A DNA stretch of 64,000 bases from Paraclostridium bifermentans (GTDB taxonomy: Bacteria > Bacillota > Clostridia > Peptostreptococcales > Peptostreptococcaceae): positions 1,798,001 to 1,862,000 of the forward strand of contig NZ_CP079737.1 of NCBI RefSeq assembly GCF_019916025.1, written 5' to 3'. The position numbers and the translations under genes were made by a program. Below the pieces are notes generated by a model. The model was given only the letters and a program-made list of their open reading frames with translations. It was not told where the DNA came from and did not search any database. Positions 7,530 to 15,941 of this stretch are shown one piece after another. Within the stretch, counting starts at the first letter, position 1. Each line of letters starts with the position of its first letter.

Positions 7530-8933
7530 TTGGAGTTACTAACAAAAATCGTAGAATCTGTAAATGGTGTTTTGTGGGATAAGAATATTTTGCTATTCTT
7601 GCTTGTCGGAACAGGTGTATGGTACACATTCCAATTAAAGTTCATCCAAATTAGAGGTTTTGGAGAAGGTTTTAGAAGAACTTTTGGTGGCTTATTTAAA
7701 AGGGGTGAAAAAGCTGATAAAGATGGAATGTCTCAATTTCAATCTTTATCAACTGCAATAGCTGCTCAAGTAGGTACAGGTAACTTAGCAGGTGCCGCTA
7801 CTGCAATAGCTGTTGGAGGCCCTGGTGCAATATTTTGGATGTGGGTCAGTGCCTTTTTCGGTATGGCAACAATTTATGCCGAAGCAACAATGGCTCAAAA
7901 ATACAAAAGAATAGGTGCAGATGGTACAGTAACAGGTGGTCCTGTTTACTATATAGAAGCTGCATTTAAGGGTAAGTTTGGTAAAGTTTTAGCTAGCTTT
8001 TTTGCTGTGTTTATCATATTAGCATTAGGATTTATGGGAAATGCAGTTCAATCTAACTCTATAGCAGACGCTTTTGATACAGCATTTGGTATAAGTCCAG
8101 CTGTTATAGGTATAATTTTAGCAATACTGTCAGTTTTAATATTCTCTGGTGGAATAACTAGAATAGCAAAAGTTACAGAAACAATAGTTCCAATTATGGC
8201 ATTATTTTATATAATAGGTGCGTTAATTGTAATATTAGTTAATTTCAAAAACATTCCTTTAGCTTTTGAAGAAATATTTGTAGGAGCTTTTGCACCTCAA
8301 GCAATAGCCGGTGGTGTTGTAGGAGCTACTATTCAAAAAGCTATGAGTAAAGGTGTAGCTCGTGGATTATTCTCTAATGAAGCTGGTATGGGTTCTACTC
8401 CTCACGCTCATGCAGTTGCAAAAGTTGACTACCCTTCAGAACAAGGATTCGTTGCTATGATGGGAGTATTTATAGATACTTTTGTTATATTAAACTTAAC
8501 TGCTTTAGTTATAATTACAACACGTTCAGTTACTCCAGATGGATCTCTTATAGGAACTGCTCTTACTCAAGCTGGATTCTCAGCAGTATTCGGTAAGTTC
8601 GGAGATATATTTATAGCTATTTGTATGTTCTTCTTTGCCTTCTCTACTATAATTGGATGGTACTTCTTCGGAGAAGCTAATATAAAATATTTATTCGGTA
8701 CAAAAGCCGTTAAAATATATGTAGTACTTGTAGCTATTTGTGTTTTCCTTGGTACATTGGGTGAAGTATCAATAGTATGGACAATGTCAGATATGTTTAA
8801 TGGATTAATGGTTATACCTAACTTAATTGGTCTGTTAGCTCTTACTGGAGTTGTTAAGTCCGTTCATAACGATTATATCCGTATAAACGGTGGAATTAGT
8901 AGCAAAAAGAAAAAGAAAAATCCTACCGCTTAG
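7530..8933 (+). CDS. Alanine/glycine:cation symporter (AGCS family)
   Basis: A 467-residue protein with about ten to eleven membrane helices, matching the AGCS family of sodium-coupled alanine/glycine importers. Recognisable signatures are QVGTGNLAGAATAIAVGGPG (about 75-95), the GGPVYYIEA loop, and GLFSNEAGMGSTPHAHA (about 285-301). The start codon is TTG, ten bases after AAAGGGG, and no ATG is better placed. The C-terminus is lysine-rich. It is monocistronic and closed by a strong terminator. Confidence 0.93.
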   Translation: MELLTKIVESVNGVLWDKNILLFLLVGTGVWYTFQLKFIQIRGFGEGFRRTFGGLFKRGEKADKDGMSQFQSLSTAIAAQVGTGNLAGAATAIAVGGPGAIFWMWVSAFFGMATIYAEATMAQKYKRIGADGTVTGGPVYYIEAAFKGKFGKVLASFFAVFIILALGFMGNAVQSNSIADAFDTAFGISPAVIGIILAILSVLIFSGGITRIAKVTETIVPIMALFYIIGALIVILVNFKNIPLAFEEIFVGAFAPQAIAGGVVGATIQKAMSKGVARGLFSNEAGMGSTPHAHAVAKVDYPSEQGFVAMMGVFIDTFVILNLTALVIITTRSVTPDGSLIGTALTQAGFSAVFGKFGDIFIAICMFFFAFSTIIGWYFFGEANIKYLFGTKAVKIYVVLVAICVFLGTLGEVSIVWTMSDMFNGLMVIPNLIGLLALTGVVKSVHNDYIRINGGISSKKKKKNPTA

Positions 8934-8942
8934 GTTTATATA

Positions 8943-8975
8943 ATAAAAAGCACTCTATTTAAAGAGTGCTTTTTT
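8943..8975 (+). terminator. Intrinsic terminator of the AGCS gene
   Basis: Stem 8947-8954 with 8961-8968, GC-containing, followed by seven T. Confidence 0.85.
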
Positions 8976-9041
8976 TAATTCATTAACAAATATATACAAA
9001 CTACCATAATATATAAGGACAACATCTACGGGAGGTATATC

Positions 9042-9866
9042 ATGAAATATTTTATTAAAGTCGAAAAAAATGTAAGGTTATTTGTTGAGGATATAAATAA
9101 GGATTCAGAGAAAGCAATATTATTTGTTCACGGTTGGCCTTTGAACCACCGTATGTATGAATATATAATTGAAAACTTTGCACAAAAAGGGTATAGATGT
9201 ATAGCTATAGACCTTAGAGGATATGGAAAATCTGATAAACCTTCAGCAGGTTATGATTACGATAGAATGGCTAAAGATATAAGACATATAATTGAAGCTC
9301 TCAAACTAGAAAACATCACTTTAATGGGTCATTCTATGGGTGGTGCAATCTGTTCACGATATATGGCTAAATTTAATGGTTACGGAGTTTCTAAGCTCTG
9401 CTTACTTAGTGCTGCCGTTCCTAAATGGGTAAAATCTATTAGTTGGCCTTATGGATATACTATAGATCAAGTAAACAGTATTATAGATAATTTTAAAAAT
9501 GATAGACCTAATGCAATAATAACTACATCTGAATCATTTTTCTATAAATTCACTAGTCAAGGAATATTGGATTGGTTCTTTGACATGTGTTTAGAAGCTG
9601 CTGGGTGGTCTAGTGTAAATTCACTGTATGCACTTAGAGATGAAGAAGTATTTAATGATTTATCTAAGATAAAAGTACCTACTCTAATATTACATGGTGT
9701 ACATGACACGGTATATCCATATTCTTTTGCTGAATATATGAGGGATACCATAGAAAATTCTACTCTAGTTTCTTTGACCGATGGAGGTCATGGAGCTTTT
9801 TATGAATGTAGGAATGATATAAATAAATCTCTTGAAGCTTTTATAAATATAGATCATATTAAATAA
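9042..9866 (+). CDS. Alpha/beta hydrolase (haloperoxidase/esterase-like)
   Basis: A 274-residue soluble alpha/beta hydrolase with a full catalytic triad: nucleophile S98 in GHSMGG, acid D222 in LHGVHDTV, and H250 in DGGHGAF. The oxyanion-hole motif HGWP is at 30-33. The DLRGYGKSDKP motif (about 57-67) is typical of the chloroperoxidase/epoxide-hydrolase-like branch. GGGAGG precedes the ATG. The substrate is unknown. It may be co-transcribed with the SDR gene 107 bp downstream; no terminator is visible between them. Confidence 0.88.
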   Translation: MKYFIKVEKNVRLFVEDINKDSEKAILFVHGWPLNHRMYEYIIENFAQKGYRCIAIDLRGYGKSDKPSAGYDYDRMAKDIRHIIEALKLENITLMGHSMGGAICSRYMAKFNGYGVSKLCLLSAAVPKWVKSISWPYGYTIDQVNSIIDNFKNDRPNAIITTSESFFYKFTSQGILDWFFDMCLEAAGWSSVNSLYALRDEEVFNDLSKIKVPTLILHGVHDTVYPYSFAEYMRDTIENSTLVSLTDGGHGAFYECRNDINKSLEAFINIDHIK

Positions 9867-9973
9867 ATTCTTCATATATCCGATCAATTAAATTACTAAT
9901 AACTAAGTAGGAATAATTTATACTCACATGGAAATCATAGTCGTATACTAAATTTTAAAAGGAGAATAAGATT

Positions 9974-10834
9974 ATGGTTTTTCCAACTTCATTTCCAAAG
10001 CAACATCAAGATTGTCAACCAGGACTTGAGTATAAGATGTCACCAAGTCCTATATATGACAGTCCATTATATAATAAACAAAATGATAAATTAAAAGATA
10101 AAGTGGCTATCATTAGCGGTGGAGATAGCGGAATAGGAAGAGCAGTTTCTATTGCTTTTGCAAAATCAGGATGCGATATAAGCATAATATACTATAACGA
10201 AGATGATGATGCTATGGTCACAAAGAAAAAGGTTGAAGACGAAGGTCGAAAATGCCTTTTAATTAAGGGAGATATAAAGGACAGTAAGTTTTGTAAAGAA
10301 GCTGTAGATACTACTTTAAAAGAATATAAGAAAATAAATATATTAATAAATAATTCAGCAGTACAATACACACAACAAAACTTAACCGATATAGATGATG
10401 AACAATTTGATAAAACTTTTAAAACTAATGTCTATGGAGCATTTTATCTAGCAAAAGCTGTACTACCTCATTTACAATGTGGTGATAGTATAATAAATAC
10501 AACATCTGTTGTTGCATATCATGGACATGAAACACTATTAGACTACTCTATGACTAAAGGCGCATTAACAACATTCACTAGATCTTTATCTATGCAATTA
10601 GCAACAAAAGGAATAAGAGTTAATGCCGTAGCTCCAGGACCTATATGGACTCCATTAATACCTTCAAGTTTTTCTGAACAAGAAGTTGCAAAATTCGGTA
10701 GTAATAATCCAATGAAAAGAGCTGGTCAACCAATAGAGTGTTCAGGTGCTTATGTATTTTTAGCAAGTGAAGAGGCTTCTTTTATAACAGGTCAAACTAT
10801 ACATATAAACGGCGGAGAAATAATAAATGGATAG
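9974..10834 (+). CDS. SDR family NAD(P)-dependent oxidoreductase (YhdF/YhxC-type)
   Basis: A 286-residue classical short-chain dehydrogenase with an N-terminal extension of ~40 residues (FPKQHQDCQPGLEYKMSP). This extension is typical of the Bacillus YhdF/YhxC general-stress subgroup. The nucleotide-binding motif is SGGDSGIGRA (48-57), followed by NNSA (about 126-129). The catalytic set is S178, Y191 and K195 (YSMTK). The C-terminal GQTIHINGGEI is also standard. AAAGGAGA precedes the ATG. The substrate is undefined for this group. Confidence 0.9.
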   Translation: MVFPTSFPKQHQDCQPGLEYKMSPSPIYDSPLYNKQNDKLKDKVAIISGGDSGIGRAVSIAFAKSGCDISIIYYNEDDDAMVTKKKVEDEGRKCLLIKGDIKDSKFCKEAVDTTLKEYKKINILINNSAVQYTQQNLTDIDDEQFDKTFKTNVYGAFYLAKAVLPHLQCGDSIINTTSVVAYHGHETLLDYSMTKGALTTFTRSLSMQLATKGIRVNAVAPGPIWTPLIPSSFSEQEVAKFGSNNPMKRAGQPIECSGAYVFLASEEASFITGQTIHINGGEIING

Positions 10835-10855
10835 TTATAATAATTTTTAAACATA

Positions 10856-10895
10856 AAAACACTCAATCTATATAATATAAATTGAGTGTTTTTAT
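10856..10895. terminator. Bidirectional terminator between convergent genes
   Basis: AAAACACTCAAT pairs with ATTGAGTGTTTT across a 13-base loop, with T runs on both sides. Confidence 0.8.
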
Positions 10896-10917
10896 TTTAA
10901 ATGTTTATCGCTCCTAA

Positions 10918-11427
10918 TTACATACTAAGAAGCTTTTCTTCTATATATTCATTAAATGGTTTTCCTGCTATTGTTACTGGGCCTTCCCCAAATAAATCTA
11001 CTGTAATATTAAAGAAATTGATTATTAATTTATTTTCATCTATATAATATTCATCTATATGCCCTGGAATAAATATTACCTCATATTCTTCCTTACTTAA
11101 TTTATCTTGCATATAGTCTAAATTAAGCTGCTTTACTGGTGCTATCATCATATTTGTAAATTCCAAATCTTCAAGCATCCACATATGTTTATTCCAGTAT
11201 CTACTTTCTTTTTTTGTTGGTTTATTCAGAAGCTCTCTGTTTGAAATTGCAGAAAGTACCTTTCTTACAGATTCCTTTGTAAAGTCTTCATCATATAGAT
11301 ATTTCATATCAGTTTCATCCGCTAGTCCTATAAAAAATGAATCTGCTATCTTTTCCTTTTGATGTACTGAATCCCAAATATAAAGCATCATTTCTAAAAT
11401 TTCACGTTTAATTACAATTTTAGCCAA
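10918..11427 (-). CDS. Conserved-looking protein of unknown function (169 aa)
   Basis: A soluble acidic protein with no signal peptide and no motif I recognise. Helical N-terminal half (VIKREILEMMLYIWDSVHQKEKIADSF), then a more beta-rich C-terminal half ending NITVDLFGEGPVTIAGKPF. ATG lies behind AAAGGGGG. A long leader region upstream (to about 11640) carries a possible structured RNA and an extended -10 promoter. No functional neighbour is evident. Confidence 0.7.
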   Translation of the reverse strand: MAKIVIKREILEMMLYIWDSVHQKEKIADSFFIGLADETDMKYLYDEDFTKESVRKVLSAISNRELLNKPTKKESRYWNKHMWMLEDLEFTNMMIAPVKQLNLDYMQDKLSKEEYEVIFIPGHIDEYYIDENKLIINFFNITVDLFGEGPVTIAGKPFNEYIEEKLLSM

Positions 11428-11808
11428 GTTAAATCCCCCTTTTTTCTTTAAATATTTTTTTATCTGCGAACTACTCTACACTTAAATTAATCTTCAGTTT
11501 CTGTTCCCAGTAGCCCCCCTAATTGGCTTGTGAATAGAAACAACTCTGATTGAATATTTTACAGTTTTGAAAGTTCTACCATACTACCAGTATATCACAA
11601 AATCAGGAATATTACCTCTTTCTATAATTTTTTAACCAATATTATACCATAATTTTACAACAATTCTAAAAAAATACCTCCTACATTTGAAAAAGTAGAA
11701 CATTGACGTTCTTCATTTTATCAAATATAAAAGGTATTCCAAAACCTATATTATTAAGTTTTAATACTATCTAATACACATTAAGTGCCTTTAAATAATC
11801 ATTAGCAA
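11428..11808. other. 381-base intergenic leader with a possible structured element
   Basis: No open frame with a good ribosome site. On the minus strand an extended -10 (TGGTATAAT, 11641-11649) could drive a leader of about 200 nt into the 10918-11427 gene. Within it 11497-11506 pairs with 11532-11541 (one A-C on the minus strand, G-U on the plus), enclosing an inner AGCC/GGCT stem (11512-11515 with 11525-11528). It does not match a riboswitch class I know. Confidence 0.4.
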
Positions 11809-13437
11809 TTATTTCTTTGCATCTCCGTACATTTCTTTTAATTGCTTTTGTATTTCTTTATTATCTAAATACTCATCAAGAGTAGTTTTTCTATCCATTA
11901 TTCCGTTAGGAGTTATCTCTATTATTCTATTTGCAAGAGTTTGTATCATCTCTTGGTCATGAGAGTTAAATACTAATACTCCTGAGAATTTTTCTAAACC
12001 TTTATTTACAGAAGTTATAGATTCTAAGTCTAAGTGGTTAGTTGGATCATCTAATACTAAAACGTTAGCGTTTGATAACATTAACTTAGATAACATACAT
12101 CTAACTTTCTCTCCTCCAGATAAAACTTGAGCTTCTTTTAAAGCCTCTTCTCCAGAGAATAACATTCTACCTAAGAATCCTCTTATGAAACTTTCACTCT
12201 TTTCTTCAGAGTATTGTCTTAACCAGTCAACTAATGAGTATTCTACACCATCAAAGTATTTATTGTGGTTTTTAGGAAGGTAACTTTGAGAAGTTGTTAC
12301 TCCCCATTTGAAATCTCCACTATCAGCTGTATCTTCTCCCATTATTATGTTAAATAATGTAGTTATAGCTATCTCATCTCCTAAGAATGCTACTTTATCT
12401 TCTCTATCTAATCTGAAAGATACATTGTCTAATACTTTAACACCATCTACAGTCTTAGTTAAGTTGTTTACTTCTAAAACTTCGTTTCCTATTTCTCTTT
12501 CAGGAGTGAATCCTACATAAGGATATCTTCTTCTTGATGGTTGTATATCTTCTACTTCTAACTTATCTAATTGTTTCTTTCTAGAAGTTGCTTGCTTAGC
12601 TTTAGAAGCATTTGAACTGAATCTAGCTATGAACTCTTTTAATTGAGCTATTTTTTCTTCAGCTTTTTTGTTTTGATCTTTAGCTAATTGTAATGCTAAT
12701 TGGCTTGACTCATACCAGAAGTCATAGTTACCAACATACATTTGTATTTTACCAAAGTCAACGTCAACTATGTTTGTACATATTTGGTTTAAGAAATGTC
12801 TATCATGTGATACAACTATAACTATAGAATCTTCTAAATCCATTATGAAGTTATTTAACCAGTTTATTGATTGGAAGTCTAAGTGGTTTGTAGGCTCATC
12901 CATTATTAGTATTTCTGGCTTACCAAATAAAGCTTGAGCTAATAATACCTTAACTTTATCTCCACCTGTTAATTCCTTCATTTGCTTATAATGTACGTCT
13001 TTAGCTATACCAAGACCCATTAATAATTTTTCTGCAGTTGTTTCTGCATCCCATCCATCAAGTTCAGCAAACTCACCTTCAAGTTCAGCAGCTTTTATAC
13101 CATCTTCTTCAGAGAAATCTGGCTTCATGTATAATTCATCTTTTTCCTTCATTATTTCGTATAGTCTAGCATGTCCCATTATAACAACATCTAAAACTGT
13201 GTTTTCTTCGTATTTGAAGTGGTCCTGTCTAAGAACTGACATTCTTTCTTTTTCAGTTATAGATACATTTCCAGTATTTGCTTCTATATCACCAGCTAAT
13301 ATTTTAAGGAAAGTTGATTTTCCTGCACCATTAGCTCCTATTATCCCGTAACAATTTCCTTTAGTGAATTTTAAGTTAACATCTTTGAATAACTCTTTAT
13401 CACCAAATCTAAGTCCTACATTTGTAACTTGTAACAT
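11809..13437 (-). CDS. ABC-F family ATPase (YbiT/YkpA-like), ribosome-associated
   Basis: A soluble protein of about 542 residues with two ABC cassettes and no membrane domain, the ABC-F layout. Domain 1: Walker A GANGAGKST, signature LTGGDKVKV, Walker B ILIMDEPTNHLD. An interdomain linker of ~80 charged residues follows (about 240-320). Domain 2: signature LSGGEKVR and VLVLDDPTNHLD. Its Walker A position reads FLGDEIAITTLF, without the GK(S/T). ABC-F proteins bind the ribosomal E site and relieve stalling. I start at the second ATG (MLQVTN), because homologues begin this way; the first ATG, two codons earlier, is only four bases from AAAGG. Not one of the antibiotic-resistance ABC-F types as far as I can tell. 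Confidence 0.9.
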   Translation of the reverse strand: MLQVTNVGLRFGDKELFKDVNLKFTKGNCYGIIGANGAGKSTFLKILAGDIEANTGNVSITEKERMSVLRQDHFKYEENTVLDVVIMGHARLYEIMKEKDELYMKPDFSEEDGIKAAELEGEFAELDGWDAETTAEKLLMGLGIAKDVHYKQMKELTGGDKVKVLLAQALFGKPEILIMDEPTNHLDFQSINWLNNFIMDLEDSIVIVVSHDRHFLNQICTNIVDVDFGKIQMYVGNYDFWYESSQLALQLAKDQNKKAEEKIAQLKEFIARFSSNASKAKQATSRKKQLDKLEVEDIQPSRRRYPYVGFTPEREIGNEVLEVNNLTKTVDGVKVLDNVSFRLDREDKVAFLGDEIAITTLFNIIMGEDTADSGDFKWGVTTSQSYLPKNHNKYFDGVEYSLVDWLRQYSEEKSESFIRGFLGRMLFSGEEALKEAQVLSGGEKVRCMLSKLMLSNANVLVLDDPTNHLDLESITSVNKGLEKFSGVLVFNSHDQEMIQTLANRIIEITPNGIMDRKTTLDEYLDNKEIQKQLKEMYGDAKK

Positions 13438-13565
13438 TCGCATATTTCCTTTCTACTACTAAAATTTATAAAATTTTACAACTCTTCTAATGATATAACA
13501 AAATTGTAACTTAGTCAACTCTATAGAACCAATAAGTTTATTCTGTATAAGTTGGAATTACACAA

Positions 13566-13608
13566 AAAATATAGAAAGGTATCTATTTAAAAGACCTTCC
13601 TATATTTT
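13566..13608 (-). terminator. Intrinsic terminator of the molybdenum cofactor operon
   Basis: Stem 13566-13580 with 13594-13608, one mismatch, and A/T-rich ends giving a T tract on the minus strand. Confidence 0.7.
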
Positions 13609-13612
13609 ATAT

Positions 13613-14629
13613 CTATTTAGCAAAGTTACAAGCAGGATATGTACAAATATCGCAGCTCATGCAAAGACCTCCATGACCATATCTTGCTATATCTTCTTTT
13701 GTTAATTTCTCATCTATTAAAATTCTCGGTAATACAACATCTAAAACAGTAGTTTTCGCGTACATAGCGCACCCTGGTATCCCAAGAATCGCTGTATCTT
13801 TTTTATAACTTAGTAAAAACATAGCCCCAGGAAGTATCGGTGAACCATATGTTACAACTTCAGCTCCAGACATTTTTATAGCTGCCGGAGTTAAGTCATC
13901 TGGGTCTACACTCATTCCCCCTGTGCAAAGTATAATATCTGCACCTTGATTTAAAAAGTTATCTATTGCATCTTTAATCATTTCCGTGTTATCTGGACAA
14001 ACTATCTGCCCTAATACTTCGCATCCATAAGAATCCATTTTATCTTTCATTATAGGCCCAAATTTGTCTACAATTCTCTTGTAATAAACTTCATTACCTG
14101 TAGTTACTATTCCTACTTTCTTTTTCTTAAATGGAACAACTTTTATTAATTTTTCGTCTCCTACAACAAGTTTAGCTTTATCTAGCTTCTCTTGTTCTAC
14201 CATTAAAGGTATAACTCTTGTTCCTGCAACTTTAAGGCCCTTATGTACTTTATAATTATTATGTAAAGTTGACATCATTATATCATCAATACAGTTTAGC
14301 TTGAATAGTCTTTCAATATCTATTTTCAAAAGACCATCAACTGTAGATATAAAGTCTATTTTCCCTTCTTTGATTTCACTGAATTCTAAATTTTCCCCTG
14401 CCGTTAAATCTTTTAAGAATATAGCTCCATCATTTTCATGCACCATACCTTCAGTAGTTTCAAATACATATAGATGATCTTTTCCTAATGATAAAAGTTT
14501 TTCTATATCTTCTTCTTTTACTACATGACCTTTTTTAAATGCTCTTCCCTTAAATTCACCAGGTATTATTTGTGTTATATCATGACATAACACATGTCCT
14601 ATGGCATCAATTGTTTTTATTTGTTTCAT
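13613..14629 (-). CDS. MoeA-like molybdopterin-binding protein with Cys-rich tail
   Basis: A 338-residue protein. The C-terminal half holds a MoCF-biosynthesis domain with the GGMSVDPDDLTP motif (about 243-254) and KVGIVTTGNEVY. It is shorter than true MoeA and ends in a cysteine cluster, CMSCDICTYPAC (C-x2-C-x2-C-x4-C), plausible as a metal or Fe-S site. It is the last gene of patB-yqeC-mocA-this gene, with 10 bp to mocA. With YqeC next to it, it probably helps mature the molybdenum cofactor for the xanthine dehydrogenase-type hydroxylase encoded at 21.8-25.3 kb. The precise step is unknown. Confidence 0.82.
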   Translation of the reverse strand: MKQIKTIDAIGHVLCHDITQIIPGEFKGRAFKKGHVVKEEDIEKLLSLGKDHLYVFETTEGMVHENDGAIFLKDLTAGENLEFSEIKEGKIDFISTVDGLLKIDIERLFKLNCIDDIMMSTLHNNYKVHKGLKVAGTRVIPLMVEQEKLDKAKLVVGDEKLIKVVPFKKKKVGIVTTGNEVYYKRIVDKFGPIMKDKMDSYGCEVLGQIVCPDNTEMIKDAIDNFLNQGADIILCTGGMSVDPDDLTPAAIKMSGAEVVTYGSPILPGAMFLLSYKKDTAILGIPGCAMYAKTTVLDVVLPRILIDEKLTKEDIARYGHGGLCMSCDICTYPACNFAK

Positions 14630-14639
14630 ATACCCTCCC

Positions 14640-15215
14640 CTAGTTGCCTTTTAATTTTTTTAAGTTTTCATAATCTAATTTTGTATCCACATCTAAAAGT
14701 GTGTATTTACTTACATTTACATACTTTATTTTATCATATTCATTAATAACTTTTTTACCTTTTTCATCATTTTTTAAACTTAATAAATTATTCTTTAAAC
14801 ATGTGGGAAATATAACTGGGTTCCCAGTTTTATTATCACATCTTGGTATAACTATATATTCTTTGTTTTCCCCAAATTCATTAATAAGTTCTTTTACATC
14901 ATCATTGTTTATTAGTGGCTGATCTCCCACAAAAAACATATATCCATCGCATTTACCACTATTTCTTATCCCTAACTTTATAGATTCACTTTGACCTATC
15001 TTCGCATTATCATTTAATACAAATTTAAATTGATATTTGTTTGCAATTTTTAAAACTTCTTCATACTGACTGACCACTATAACTTCTTTAAAGTCACATT
15101 TTTTTAAAGCTTCAAATGTATTTTCTATTATTGTTCTTCCATTGAAATCCATCAATAGTTTATTTTCTCCCATTCGTCTCGAGAATCCAGAGGCCATTAC
15201 TATAGCACTAATCAT
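14640..15215 (-). CDS. MocA-type molybdenum cofactor nucleotidyltransferase
   Basis: A 191-residue MobA/MocA-like NTP transferase. Signature MASGFSRRMGENKLLM (about 7-22) is the nucleotide-binding loop; VGDQPL (about 96-101) and GNPVIFP (about 131-137) follow, and DVDT sits near the end. MocA enzymes attach CMP to molybdopterin for xanthine dehydrogenase-family enzymes, which fits the operon with yqeC and the nearby hydroxylase genes. The stop of yqeC and this start are one base apart, so translation is probably coupled. CTP over GTP specificity is inferred from context. Confidence 0.85.
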   Translation of the reverse strand: MISAIVMASGFSRRMGENKLLMDFNGRTIIENTFEALKKCDFKEVIVVSQYEEVLKIANKYQFKFVLNDNAKIGQSESIKLGIRNSGKCDGYMFFVGDQPLINNDDVKELINEFGENKEYIVIPRCDNKTGNPVIFPTCLKNNLLSLKNDEKGKKVINEYDKIKYVNVSKYTLLDVDTKLDYENLKKLKGN

Positions 15216-15216
15216 A

Positions 15217-15927
15217 TTAACCTTCCTTATAAAAGTTTTTGATTAAACTTCCATATATTATTTTTATACTTTCATCTTCTTTCTTTATCATACTAATAAG
15301 ATTATCAACTAATTCTTCCCTTTTTTCATTATCTACTTTATTTATAAATAATATTTTTTCTCCAATTGAATTTTTAAATAATCCATTTCTATTTAGAACT
15401 ATGTTTTTAAGATTTTCTAAAGTAATTCTGCCTTCTACTTTCCCACAAATTTTTAAAAATTCATCTAATCTATGTATATATCTATTACTTATATACATAT
15501 CGTATGTAGTTATATCTAAAACGCCAATATTTTTAGTTGTTTTAGGATGAACTAAAGGCTCATCATATCTCCATCCTTTTAACTTTTTTCTTTTTGATCC
15601 ATCTCCTTCAATCAAACTTATATCAAACTTATTTATAAATTCATCTAGTTCCTCATAGTTTAATCCAACTACTTTATTTTCTTCATTTATATATTTACCA
15701 CAAATAGTAATACCTTTATCCAAGATAAAGGTATTACTCTTATCAGTTAGTATAATATTGTTATAGTCACTTGATTTTGGAATATATATTTTTGTTGTAG
15801 TAGTTAGTAAAACACTATATTCACTAGAGAGTTGTTTGCTTAAATAAGTTATCAAAGAGGTTTTACCTCCAGCTCCAACAACAGTTATAACGTCATTTTC
15901 CTTTATCTCTAGTAATTGTTCTAGCAT
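15217..15927 (-). CDS. yqeC: YqeC, accessory protein for selenium-dependent molybdenum hydroxylases
   Basis: A 236-residue P-loop protein. VVGAGGKTSLITYLS near the N-terminus is its nucleotide-binding site. LLTTTTKIYIP and LIEGDGSKRKKLKGW are typical of YqeC. In comparative genomics, YqeC tracks with selenium-dependent molybdenum hydroxylases. Start taken at the ATG after TTTGGAGG; the open frame has a TTG four codons earlier that overlaps the ribosome site. It lies between a PatB-like lyase and mocA on one transcript. No selenium-specific genes (selA, selB, selD) are in this window, so a selenium role here is inferred. Confidence 0.85.
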   Translation of the reverse strand: MLEQLLEIKENDVITVVGAGGKTSLITYLSKQLSSEYSVLLTTTTKIYIPKSSDYNNIILTDKSNTFILDKGITICGKYINEENKVVGLNYEELDEFINKFDISLIEGDGSKRKKLKGWRYDEPLVHPKTTKNIGVLDITTYDMYISNRYIHRLDEFLKICGKVEGRITLENLKNIVLNRNGLFKNSIGEKILFINKVDNEKREELVDNLISMIKKEDESIKIIYGSLIKNFYKEG

Positions 15928-15941
15928 ACTTACCTCCAAAT

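Noticed and set aside
11809-13437. Antibiotic-resistance ABC-F protein
   Set aside because: Domain features match housekeeping YbiT/YkpA-type proteins; the linker lacks the long extension typical of Vga, Lsa or OptrA types.
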